From CADCVT01 sp036389155 (GTDB taxonomy: Bacteria; Actinomycetota; Thermoleophilia; Solirubrobacterales; Solirubrobacteraceae), in contig DASVQN010000056.1 in NCBI GenBank assembly GCA_036389155.1, positions 62,001 through 126,000 of the forward strand: a DNA stretch of 64,000 nucleotides, written 5' to 3'. Both the position numbers and the translations under genes were made by a program. Below the pieces are notes generated by a model. It ran no database searches. It saw nothing but the letters and a program-made list of their open reading frames with translations, and had not been told where the DNA came from. Each line of letters opens with the position of its first letter. Position 1 is the first letter of the stretch. Shown here in pieces: positions 16,217-23,372 of this stretch.

Positions 16217-17650
16217 TCACGCAGCGCCGGCGCCCCGTCGCGGCAGCAGAGCGCACGAGGCCAACGCAGCGACGACGGCCAGCGCTGCCGCGATGGCGAA
16301 TCCGGCGTGGTACCCGGACAGGAGCGCCTCGACCGAGGTGGGGTCGTCCGCCTGGCGGCTCACGGCGCCCGCCACAGCGGCAAGCGTCGCGAGCCCAAGA
16401 GCGGCGCCGACCTGCTGGCTCGTGTTGAGCAGCCCCGACGCCGTGGCGGCGTCCCCGTCGGGCGCATCGGCCATCGCAATGGCCGTCAGGGCGGGCATCG
16501 CGATGCCCGCTCCCGCGCCGAGCACCAGCATCCCGGGCAGCACATCGGCGACGTAGGTCGCTCCGGCCGGCGCGTGGCTGAACTCGAGCAGTCCCGCTGC
16601 CACGCCGAGGAGCCCCACGAGGAGGGTCGGGCTCTCGCCCAGGCGCCTCATCAATGGCGCGACGACCCGGAGCGAGACGACCGCGATGACGACGGAGATC
16701 GGCGTGAGGGCCAGCCCCACTTCGACCGGCCCGTACCCCAGGACACGCTGCAGGTAGAGGACGACGAGGAACTGCATCCCGAACAGCGCCGCGATCATCG
16801 GCAGCTGCACGACATTCGCTGCCCGCAACACGCGGCGTCCGAACAGCGCGGGCGGCACGAGCGGCTGGCGTGCACGACGATCGGCGATCCCGAACGCTGC
16901 CATCAACGTCGCCGACATCGCGGCAGCGCCGGCGACCCGCCACGACGACAACGGATGGTCTGCCGCCGCGACGAGTGCGAAGACCGCGGCCATGAGGCCG
17001 CCGACCAAGAGCGGCGCCGTTGCGAGGTTCGAGAGCTGCGGTGTGGCGCTGCGCGCCCCGACCGGCAATCGCCTCGCGAATCCGAGGACCGTCAGCCCGA
17101 GTGGCACGTTGACCAGGAAGATCCAGTGCCAGGACAGCGCCCCGGTGAGGGCGCCGCCGGCGAGCTGTCCAACGGAGGCACCCGCCGCGCCGACGAAGCT
17201 GTACACCCCGATCGCGCGGCGCTGCTCGGCGGGCTGCGGGAAGAGCGCGACGATCATCCCGAGGATCACGGCGGACGCCAGCGCGGCGCCGGCACCCTGC
17301 ACGAAGCGCGCGGCGACGAGCAGACCAGCCTCGTCCGCGAGGCCGCACGCGGCCGATGCGGCCGTGAAGACCGTGATCCCGGCGGTGAACACCCGCTCAC
17401 GACCGATCACATCGCCGAGTCGGCCGGCGAGAAGGAGGAGCCCGCCGAACGCGACGACGTACGCGTCCACGACCCACGCCACGGAGCTCTGGCTGAAATG
17501 CAGCGCCGTGCGGATGGTGGGCAGCGCGACGTTCACGATCGTCGTGTCGAGGATCACCATCAGGAACGCGCCGCACAGCACCAAGAGGGCGGCGCGGCGT
17601 CCAAGTGGGCGTGTTGTGACTCTGCGAGAGCCGAACGCGAGCGCTGACAT
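16217..17650 (-). CDS. DHA2-type MFS exporter in a MarR-MFS pair
   Basis: This 477-residue, 14-helix transporter has LDTTIVNVALPTIRTAL in helix 1, LAGRLGDVIGRERVF (motif A) and SWHWIFLVNVP, as in EmrB/QacA-like pumps. ATG 17650 is preceded by GGAGG at seven bases. It lies 81 bases after the MarR gene on the same strand. The interval holds a CAGATCATC/GATGATCTG inverted repeat, so it is probably repressed by that MarR protein. Drug or solvent export is the family role; substrate unknown. Confidence 0.9.
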   Translation of the reverse strand: MSALAFGSRRVTTRPLGRRAALLVLCGAFLMVILDTTIVNVALPTIRTALHFSQSSVAWVVDAYVVAFGGLLLLAGRLGDVIGRERVFTAGITVFTAASAACGLADEAGLLVAARFVQGAGAALASAVILGMIVALFPQPAEQRRAIGVYSFVGAAGASVGQLAGGALTGALSWHWIFLVNVPLGLTVLGFARRLPVGARSATPQLSNLATAPLLVGGLMAAVFALVAAADHPLSSWRVAGAAAMSATLMAAFGIADRRARQPLVPPALFGRRVLRAANVVQLPMIAALFGMQFLVVLYLQRVLGYGPVEVGLALTPISVVIAVVSLRVVAPLMRRLGESPTLLVGLLGVAAGLLEFSHAPAGATYVADVLPGMLVLGAGAGIAMPALTAIAMADAPDGDAATASGLLNTSQQVGAALGLATLAAVAGAVSRQADDPTSVEALLSGYHAGFAIAAALAVVAALASCALLPRRGAGAA

Positions 17651-17691
17651 CGGCGCACCTCCGGACCAGTCGTTCCCGAGAGGCACGATAG

Positions 17692-17717
17692 CAGATCATC
17701 CGCTACGAGATGATCTG
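17692..17717. promoter_or_regulatory. Inverted-repeat operator between marR and exporter genes
   Basis: CAGATCATC (17692-17700) and GATGATCTG (17709-17717) are perfect reverse complements around an eight-base centre. It lies immediately upstream of the exporter gene, in the expected position for a MarR operator. A hairpin terminator role is less likely because no T-run follows on either strand. Confidence 0.6.
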
Positions 17718-17730
17718 TAAGGGATCTATA

Positions 17731-18213
17731 TCAACGGGGCGAGCGACGCCGCGCGGTCTGCGCCGTGCCGGAGGCGCTTCCGAGTCGCCCGCTGACCAGG
17801 CGCTGCAGGTTCGCCATGAACTCAGCGCGTTGCTCTGCCGGAATGAGCGAAAGGACGTCGCGGCGGATCTCGTCGAACACCGCGTCGGCCCTCGCGAGCG
17901 CTCTACGACCCTGGGCAGTGACCTCGATGATCCGGGCGCGGCGGTCCGCCGGATGCCTGACGCGCCTCGCAAGCCCCTTCCGCTCGAGGTCATCGACGGT
18001 TGTCACCATCGTCGTCTTGTCGAGCCCCGCGAGCTTCGCGAGCTCGGCCTGGCTGTGGCCGCCGTCCTGAGCCGCGATCAGGACCATGTGACCGCGGGGG
18101 CTGAGTCCGACGTCATCGAGTGCCGCCGCGAGTTCGGAGTTCAGTCCGAAGCTGGCCTGCGAGAGCAGCCAGCACAGGTTGCCCAGCAGGCGCTCGTTGT
18201 CCCCGGAGTCCAC
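17731..18213 (-). CDS. MarR-family regulator
   Basis: The 160-residue protein has LSPRGHMVLIAAQDGG, then HSQAELAKLAGLDKTTMVTTVDDLERKGLARR (HTH and recognition helix), a wing with HPADRRARIIEVTAQG and two C-terminal dimerisation helices. Start is GTG at 18213. It is transcribed towards the exporter gene and divergent from the small-protein module at 18267. It could therefore act both on the exporter and on the divergent promoter. Effector unknown. Confidence 0.88.
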   Translation of the reverse strand: MDSGDNERLLGNLCWLLSQASFGLNSELAAALDDVGLSPRGHMVLIAAQDGGHSQAELAKLAGLDKTTMVTTVDDLERKGLARRVRHPADRRARIIEVTAQGRRALARADAVFDEIRRDVLSLIPAEQRAEFMANLQRLVSGRLGSASGTAQTARRRSPR

Positions 18214-18266
18214 GCTCTGAGGCTATCTGCGGTGTCCGGGCACCCCGTTTCGGCTCGGGCGGCGGT

Positions 18267-18305
18267 GGTATAACCGTTACCGGTATTCACAGAAGGAGGT
18301 ATCGC
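18267..18305 (+). promoter_or_regulatory. Conserved promoter/RBS module, copy 2
   Basis: GGTATAACCGTTACCGGTAT is followed by a strong AGAAGGAGGT ribosome site and a GTG start, nearly identical to the module at 5547-5584. TATAAC is a fair -10. Like copy 1 it is divergent from a regulator gene (here MarR, there CGNR). Confidence 0.5.
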
Positions 18306-18752
18306 GTGGATCCGCGCCTCGTGCACGAAGCCCGACAGCTGTCAACACCGGTCGACCAGCACCGGCGCGAGCATCGCGCGGCGATTAAAAGCTCACGGCG
18401 GCGCGGCAATTTGCGCGCCCGCGTGCGTGTGGCGATCCGAGCGCTCCATCCGTGGGCGAGTCGTGCGCCGCCTGCGACACGCCATCGCCGTAACGACGCG
18501 CGACGAGAACGCCCCGGCCGGTCTGGCTATGCGGTTCGAGGCCTCCGAGCACGCGCGCGGCGACGAGCTGGCTCGGCGCGTCATGTCGACGCTCAGCGCG
18601 AAGTGGTCGCTGCCGATCCTCGACACGCTGGCGAGGCAACCGGCGCGTTACTACGAGCTGCTCCACGCGCTGCCCGGCGTGGCGCCGAAGGTCCTTACGC
18701 AATCGCTGCGGCGACTTCAGAACGACGGGTTCGTGCTGTGCGAGGTGCTTGA
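18306..18752 (+). CDS. Second copy of the small basic protein, probably read-through
   Basis: The GTG start and first 60 or so residues (VDPRLVHEARQLSTPVDQ, then ARVRVAIRALHPWASRA) parallel the 58-residue protein at 5585-5761. Here no stop occurs at the equivalent place. The frame continues for 148 residues as Arg-rich sequence that overlaps the HxlR gene in another frame, so the C-terminal half is probably not meaningful. The likely history is duplication followed by loss of the stop through an indel. Only the N-terminal part is supported by comparison. Confidence 0.35.
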   Translation: MDPRLVHEARQLSTPVDQHRREHRAAIKSSRRRGNLRARVRVAIRALHPWASRAPPATRHRRNDARRERPGRSGYAVRGLRARARRRAGSARHVDAQREVVAADPRHAGEATGALLRAAPRAARRGAEGPYAIAAATSERRVRAVRGA

Positions 18753-18861
18753 CGCGGGTGGTCGACGCTACGGCCTCTCTGCTGCGGGCGAGCGGATGCT
18801 TCACCTGGTGTCCCCGCTGCGTACCGAAACCGGGCGCGGCGCCCGCTCCGTAGCTGACTGA
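18529..18861 (+). CDS. HxlR-family winged-helix regulator
   Basis: This roughly 110-residue HxlR protein contains LSAKWSLPILDTLARQPARY (the family's opening helix), ELLHALPGVAPKVLTQSLRRLQNDGFV (HTH) and a wing VLDAGGRRYGLSAAGERML. HxlR proteins respond to electrophiles or formaldehyde-like stress in several bacteria. The start is uncertain: ATG 18529 is chosen, but GTG 18490 and ATG 18427 are in frame. The broken isomerase gene follows 31 bases later, so HxlR may once have controlled it. Confidence 0.78.
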   Translation: MRFEASEHARGDELARRVMSTLSAKWSLPILDTLARQPARYYELLHALPGVAPKVLTQSLRRLQNDGFVLCEVLDAGGRRYGLSAAGERMLHLVSPLRTETGRGARSVAD

Positions 18862-18892
18862 CCAGGCGAAATCGAGCCGCTCGTGCATCGCG

Positions 18893-19493
18893 ATGCCTGA
18901 CCGTCCGCGCTTCTACTTTGACCTCGCTTCGCCGTACGCGTACCTGGCTTCCCACCGTGTTGACGCGGTGCTCGGTAGCGACACGCTGTGGGCGCCGATC
19001 CTCGTGGGCGCCCTCCACAAGCACTACCGGCGCGCCAGCTGGGCCGCGACCCCCGAGCTGCGGGCGGGCGGCGTCGCCGAGATCGAACCGCGCGCGCGGC
19101 ACCAAGGGATCCCGCCGATCGTCTGGCCCAAGCCCGACCCCGCAACAGCCTGAGCGTCATGCGCGCCGCGGTCTGGGCGGCCGGCCGAGGCGATGTACGC
19201 GCGTTCGCGCGGGCCGCGTTCGCGATGGCCTTCCAAGAGGGCATCGAGCTCTCGGAGCGCGCTGCGGTACTCACGGCCGCGGAGCGCGCCGGCCACGATC
19301 CCGCCGACCTGGACGCCGCACTCGGGAGCACGGAGCTCAAGCAACGTCTTCGTGCCGCCAACAACACAGCGATTGCTGCACGGGTGTATGGCGTCCCGAC
19401 CTTCGACGGGGCGGCCTGCTCTGGTGGGGCGATCATCTGCTCGATGCCGGGTCGGCGGCCGCCGCGCTGAGCCACTTGCGCCACGGCTCGTAG
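18893..19493 (+). pseudogene. DsbA-like 2-hydroxychromene-2-carboxylate isomerase, two frameshifts
   Basis: The N-terminal frame gives FYFDLASPYAYLASHRVDAV and ends at a stop at 19151-19153. The family sequence then continues in another frame (NSLSVMRAAVWAAGRGDVRA to AARVYGVPTFDGA) and finishes in a third (GLLWWGDHLLDAGSAAAALS). A one-base loss in the CCCC run near 19138 explains the first shift, and a second indel near 19400-19420 explains the last. The intact protein would be a roughly 200-residue glutathione-transferase-kappa-like isomerase with Ser in place of the DsbA cysteine. As read, it is inactivated. Confidence 0.8.
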
Positions 19494-19533
19494 CCCGACG
19501 GGCCGTGACTGGGCGCAGCGCGCACGGCTGCGG

Positions 19534-19983
19534 TCACGCGGCGGCCGGAGCGGCCGCGACCTCCTCGTTGGCGCGCGCGAGCACGGTGGCTAGGACGCGC
19601 GCCGCCGTCTCCAGTTCGTCGGCCGGCAGATCGCCCCAAAGTCGCTGGGTGACCGCCGACGTGCCGCCGAGGATTCGGTCGTGCAGCTCCTGACCGGCCG
19701 CGGTCAGCGCCGCCGGCGCGTCCGCCGACAAGTCGACGAGCCCTGCTGCGGCAAGCTCGTCGATCCGCGCGCCGGCCTCGTTCCTTGTGACCTTCAGCGC
19801 CGCGGCGACCCGGCGGATGAGCTCGTCGCGCGCGACGGTGCCGCCGCTCATGGCCGTGATTCGCAGCGCCACCCACTGTCGCTCGCTCACGCCGGTCCCG
19901 GCCAGCAGCCGGTCCAGGATCGCCCCCAACGCCTTCTCCGTCTGGCCAATGAGCTGCGTACCGAACGCGAGGTTCTTCGACAT
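19534..19983 (-). CDS. MarR-family regulator (divergent pair, left)
   Basis: The 149-residue protein (SKNLAFGTQLIGQTEKALGA, then VSERQWVALRITAMSGG, then LIRRVAAALKVTRNEAGARI, a recognition helix) has a MarR-like winged helix with a short wing, followed by dimer helices rich in Ala. It is divergent from another MarR gene at 20087. The 103-base interval holds two copies of GTTGG-N5-CCAAC, one next to each start. It is probably autoregulated; the target gene is unknown because no structural gene follows directly. Confidence 0.78.
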   Translation of the reverse strand: MSKNLAFGTQLIGQTEKALGAILDRLLAGTGVSERQWVALRITAMSGGTVARDELIRRVAAALKVTRNEAGARIDELAAAGLVDLSADAPAALTAAGQELHDRILGGTSAVTQRLWGDLPADELETAARVLATVLARANEEVAAAPAAA

Positions 19984-20014
19984 GATCGCCCTCCAATCGA
20001 TTAATGGTTATTTC

Positions 20015-20072
20015 GTTGGGAGCACCAACGATAGCTCCAGATCCGCGACCTGTCAACGTTGGACGTCCCAAC
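20015..20072. promoter_or_regulatory. Twin GTTGG-N5-CCAAC operators between divergent MarR genes
   Basis: GTTGG (20015-20019) with CCAAC (20025-20029), and GTTGG (20058-20062) with CCAAC (20068-20072), have identical half-sites and identical five-base spacers. Their centres are 43 bases apart (about four helical turns), so two dimers would bind the same DNA face. Each is close to one of the two start codons. Confidence 0.72.
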
Positions 20073-20086
20073 AGTAAGATGCTCCG

Positions 20087-20539
20087 GTGTACCCCACCGG
20101 TGGCTCCGAATACGACCCCCCGCGGCGGCTTCGGCAGCTGACCAGCTGGCTCTGCGGCCAGGCGGCCCGAAAGGCAGAGCGGCTTGTCGGGGCGGCGCTC
20201 GCGCAGCATGCGATGCGGCGCCAGCACTTCAGCGTCCTCACGTCCCTTTCAGAGCAGGGCGCGGCCAGCCAAGCTGCGCTCGGCCGCCGGCTGTGGATCG
20301 ACCGCAGTGATCTGCACTCAATCCTCAACGACCTCGAGCGTGAGGGACTCGTCGAGCGTCTCCGCGATGAGCGAGACCAGCGTCGCAACGTTGTCGCGCT
20401 GACGGCTCGCGGCACAACGGTTCTCCGACGTCTCGACCAGGAGGTCGACGCCGCGCAGGCGACGCTTCTCGCACCACTCTCCGAGAGTGAGCGGCGGACG
20501 CTCCACCGGCTACTCGCACAGCTAATCGACGCCGGGTGA
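20087..20539 (+). CDS. MarR-family regulator (divergent pair, right)
   Basis: This 150-residue protein has QHFSVLTSLSEQGAASQAAL, GRRLWIDRSDLHSILNDLEREGLVERL (HTH and recognition helix), the wing RDQRRNVVALTARGTTVL and C-terminal helices (LSESERRTLHRLLAQLI), a classic MarR layout. Start is GTG at 20087, about 15 bases after one GTTGG-N5-CCAAC site. It ends about 110 bases before the tRNA-like repeat at 20650, so it is the last gene left of the integrated array. Confidence 0.85.
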   Translation: MYPTGGSEYDPPRRLRQLTSWLCGQAARKAERLVGAALAQHAMRRQHFSVLTSLSEQGAASQAALGRRLWIDRSDLHSILNDLEREGLVERLRDERDQRRNVVALTARGTTVLRRLDQEVDAAQATLLAPLSESERRTLHRLLAQLIDAG

Positions 20540-20649
20540 CACACGGGCTCGGGCTGCCGGGTGGAGACCGCGGAGCACCTCGGTCACAGCGCGTCGTGAC
20601 GCTCGACACTGCTCGGACCCTCCCCCGACGCCGCGATCGCGTCCGAGAG

Positions 20650-20815
20650 AGCCGACGGCCGATTCGAACAGGCGACCCCTTCATTACGAGGGAACACCGG
20701 GCGTCCCAACGGGTCCACCCGAGGCCGCCAGAGGTCGAAGGACGGGGACCACGACGGACGGCTGAGGCCCCCGTAGGACCACCGTCAGCTCCCCAAGAGC
20801 TCCCCGCGACGCCGG
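20650..20815. repeat. Imperfect tRNA-Thr 3'-end copy plus shared att arm (left copy)
   Basis: Positions 20650-20690 match the 42-base tRNA-Thr segment with one base missing and one C-to-A change. The following 125 or so bases also match those after the copy at 24582 (shared blocks GCGTCCCAACGGGTCCACC, GGGGACCACGACGGACGGCT, CCCCCGTAGGACCA, CAGCTCCCCA.GAGCTCCCC). The total repeat is about 166 bases, 3.9 kb apart. It looks like the outer att junction of an integrated element, sharing the element arm with the copy at 24582. The 20540-20875 gap contains no convincing gene. Confidence 0.72.
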
Positions 20816-20875
20816 GTCGCGCGCGACATGTCGCGCGCGCTCCGCAGCGATCTTTCGCACCGCGCCACGGCGGCG

Positions 20876-22084
20876 TCAGCGGAGCTGGATCCGCGCACCG
20901 CGGACGAAATGCGGCCCGACCGGGTAGTCGCAATGGCCGGCGGGTCGCGTGCAGTTCGGGATCGTCGCGATGCGTTCCACGCGCTGCTCGGCCCACGCGA
21001 GGATGCCGCGACCGAGGTCGAAGCCGAGCAGCAGACGCCGCGCGTCGAACCGCTCGACGGCACGGCGCCCACCGCGGCGGGACGCGAGCGTGAGCTCGCC
21101 GGCCGCGCTCACGAACGCGAACCGGTCGCCGTGGACGCGGACCTCCCCGGGCTGCGCACCGATGCCGAGCGGCCGCGGCCGCGGCCGCCGCGGCGACGCG
21201 TAGGAGAGGCGATGCCGCACGCCGCGGCGCGAGCCGGATCGAGGGCCGGCGGCGAGCACGATGGCCCCGTCTGCGGCGAGGTCCCACCCGGAGATCTCCT
21301 TCCGGCGCATCCGGATCGCGAACGCGCGGCGGCCGCCGACGAGGTCGTGGACGACGATGGCCGGCGTCAGCCCGTCCTGCCACGCGACGAACCGTCCGGC
21401 GAGGCGGACGCGCGCCGAGCCCGGCTGCGCCTCGCGCAGACCCAGCCCGCGCGCGACGATCCGAGCGCCGGGGCGCGCCACGTGGCGGACGACGAGCCGT
21501 AGGCCGCCGCGGCCACACTCGAGGTAGGCGAGCCGGCGCCCCGACGTCGCGATCGAGTCGCGGTCGAAGCTGCACATGCGCGGGTCTTCGGCGACGACGC
21601 GCAGCGGTCCGCCGTGGCGCCCCACGAGCAGCTCGCTTCGCAGCACGCAGCCGAAGCGCGGATCGCGGTCGCAGCTCTCGTAGCCGCGGAGCACCGCTAC
21701 GTGGGAGCCCGACGCAGCGAGGCCGCCGATCACGTTCTCCTCCCTGCCCAGCCTGCGCCGACCGACGCGGGGCGCCGGCATACGCACGCTGGCCACGTTT
21801 CTGCCGACGAACGCGGCGAGGCCGGCGAACACCGGCCGCCTCCCGTCCCGATCCTCCGCAACCATCCGGTAGCGGCCCCACAGGACCCGGTCGCCGCCGA
21901 CCGCGGGCCCGCTCGCGAGGGCAGTCTCGAACGCGAAGGACGGCGGGGGTGCCGCATGCGACGGCGGTGGGCACAGCGCAGCGACGGCGGCCAGCACGAA
22001 CGGGATTGCGCGGCGGCACCACGCGGCGCCCCGAGCGTGGCGTCCCGTACGTCCGCTGCTGGCAAAGTCGCCGTGCGCGGTCAC
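20876..22084 (-). CDS. Secreted propeller-like protein, related to 3653-4651
   Basis: The product (about 402 residues from GTG 22084) has a basic N-terminus, a hydrophobic signal region (RRAIPFVLAAVAALCPPPSH) and then beta-rich blade-like repeats such as SHVAVLRGYESCDRDPRFGC, RLAYLECGRGGLRLVVRHVA and RFVAWQDGLTPAIVVHDLVG. Several Cys pairs (CDRDPRFGC, NCTRPAGHC) suggest disulphides outside the cell. The start is uncertain; an ATG at 22183 is in frame but would put 54 extra residues before the signal region. Like the gene at 3653 it sits beside a tRNA-like scar. Function unknown. Confidence 0.6.
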   Translation of the reverse strand: MTAHGDFASSGRTGRHARGAAWCRRAIPFVLAAVAALCPPPSHAAPPPSFAFETALASGPAVGGDRVLWGRYRMVAEDRDGRRPVFAGLAAFVGRNVASVRMPAPRVGRRRLGREENVIGGLAASGSHVAVLRGYESCDRDPRFGCVLRSELLVGRHGGPLRVVAEDPRMCSFDRDSIATSGRRLAYLECGRGGLRLVVRHVARPGARIVARGLGLREAQPGSARVRLAGRFVAWQDGLTPAIVVHDLVGGRRAFAIRMRRKEISGWDLAADGAIVLAAGPRSGSRRGVRHRLSYASPRRPRPRPLGIGAQPGEVRVHGDRFAFVSAAGELTLASRRGGRRAVERFDARRLLLGFDLGRGILAWAEQRVERIATIPNCTRPAGHCDYPVGPHFVRGARIQLR

Positions 22085-22202
22085 GCGTCCATTGTGGGCC
22101 ACGGGCACCTCGCGTGGCAGCGTCCACCTTGCACTCCCGTGGGTGCATGCGTCCAAGTGCGGTCGCGCGCCGCGTCGCGACACAGACGTAGTCAGGCTCG
22201 GG

Positions 22203-22625
22203 CTATCCGGGGGGGAACAGCCGCGTGTAGTCGAAGATCACGTCGCTGTGCCCACCCCCGGCGACGGTGATCCGTCGAACGTCCGGCACGCGCTCTCGCC
22301 GCCGTCTCGGCCGGGCCAGGGGGCGCACGACGTACTCGCCGGCCGTCAACACGGCGACGGCCCGCCCGTCGAGCCGCGTGCGTGCGACGGTCGCCGGGCC
22401 CGAGTCGCCGACACGCTCGATGAGGATCACGGCGCGCACCGGCTTCATCAGGCACTGGCGACTGCGCGCGGGCTCCGGTCGCGCGGGACCACTGCAGTTC
22501 GTCGGCCCGGCGAACGTCGCGAGAAGCAGCGTCCCGGCCACCGGCTCCTGACCCTCGCCGATGCGCGGCACGACGAGGGCACCAGCCGCCAGCAGCGTCG
22601 CGATCGCTGCCCGCCGCAGCGTCAT
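22203..22625 (-). CDS. Small secreted protein of unknown function
   Basis: The 140-residue product has a signal peptide (MTLRRAAIATLLAAGALVV), then AGTLLLATFAGPTNCSGPAR with a Cys pair (CSGPARPEPARSRQC), and a beta-rich C-terminus ending VIFDYTRLFPPG. The ATG overlaps the stop of the upstream truncated gene (ATGA), so the two were one operon. No known family recognised. It is probably exported and may bind the product of its upstream neighbour. Confidence 0.6.
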   Translation of the reverse strand: MTLRRAAIATLLAAGALVVPRIGEGQEPVAGTLLLATFAGPTNCSGPARPEPARSRQCLMKPVRAVILIERVGDSGPATVARTRLDGRAVAVLTAGEYVVRPLARPRRRRERVPDVRRITVAGGGHSDVIFDYTRLFPPG

Positions 22626-23125
22626 GGCGCCGCGGTCAGCGCGAAGTTGTTCGTGATGTACGTGCGGTCGTCCTGGACTCGCATCGCCGTTCCCCAGACT
22701 ACGCGGTCGACGCTCGGATCCGGCACAGCCGACGCATAGTCACCCCAGCGGCAGCGCGTGCCGCCGCGGCTTTCGGCGAAACACGCGTCGTTCGTCAGAG
22801 TCGTGAAGCCGCCCTGCGACACGATGCCCGGGACGAGATTGATCTGACTTCCGAGCATCGTCCCCGCGGCGTCCGTCGAGCGACGGGAACGCGCGTGGAT
22901 CTGCACGCGCAGATCGGCGCGCGCGACGTTGTAGTGCAGCACCGCGACCCGCCCGGTGCGGTCGGGACTGACGGCTCCGTTGAACAGCGACGTCCCCGGC
23001 CCGACCCCTTCCACCTGCGCGGCGTCGGCGGTGCCGACCTGAAGCGTCCCCGGCACCGGCACCCCCGGCGCGGGAGGCGGCGGCGGACGGAACTGGGTCG
23101 CCGCCGACCTCTCAGCCCGCGACAT
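22622..23125 (-). pseudogene. Secreted/surface protein, N-terminally truncated at a junction
   Basis: The last 145 or so residues look like real extracellular protein (GTLQVGTADAAQVEGVGPGT, SQINLVPGIVSQGGFTTLT, CFAESRGGTRCRWGDYASAV, VDRVVWGTAMRVQDDRTYIT). The frame starts inside a stretch that on the other strand encodes a LuxR C-terminal fragment. Sensible sequence begins only at the proline run FRPPPPPAPGVPVPG near 23085, so the original N-terminus with its signal peptide appears to be lost at a recombination junction near 23090. An ATG at 23125 may still allow expression. Confidence 0.5.
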
Positions 23126-23303
23126 CGCGGACGCTCTCTACATGAGCGAGAGCACGGTGAAGAGCCACCTGAGCAGCGCACGCGCGAAGCTCGGCTGCCG
23201 CAAGTCGGGCGCTGCCGCGCTCCGGGCGCTGGAGCTCGGCCTCATCGCGCCGCCTAGGCGATCTGTCGGCTCGGGACGTCGAAGCGCGGCCACCGCGATG
23301 TAG
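23097..23303 (+). pseudogene. LuxR-type HTH fragment (C-terminal piece)
   Basis: The plus strand encodes LSARDIADALYMSESTVKSH followed by LSSARAKLGCRKSGAAALRALELGL and a stop. This is an almost complete LuxR/GerE HTH without any N-terminal partner domain or start codon. It begins abruptly at the same place where the minus-strand secreted gene loses its N-terminus. I read it as debris of a response regulator or AAA-LuxR protein cut by rearrangement. Confidence 0.72.
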
Positions 23304-23313
23304 CACGGACGAT

Positions 23314-23353
23314 TGCCGACGGCCGGACCGAACCGGCGACCCTTCGTTACGAG
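23314..23353. repeat. Imperfect tRNA-Thr 3'-end copy (att scar)
   Basis: Forty bases match the tRNA-Thr(CGT) 3' segment, with a few substitutions and small deletions (for example GGACCGAACC for GGATTCGAACC, and CGTTACGAG for CATTACGAG). It has the same orientation as the others and lies 20 bases from the stop of the broken integrase. Confidence 0.7.
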
Positions 23354-23372
23354 CGAGGCCACGGCACAGGGC

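Larger units (their letters stand above)
20650..23353. mobile_element. Possible fourth, eroded element or remnant segment
   Basis: The segment is bounded by the tRNA-like copies at 20650 and 23314. It contains a secreted propeller-like gene, two small secreted or truncated genes and a LuxR fragment, but no integrase. It may be the remains of an older element, or a piece of element 3 that became separated by a deletion. The bounding repeats are seen; the element status is inference. Confidence 0.35.
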
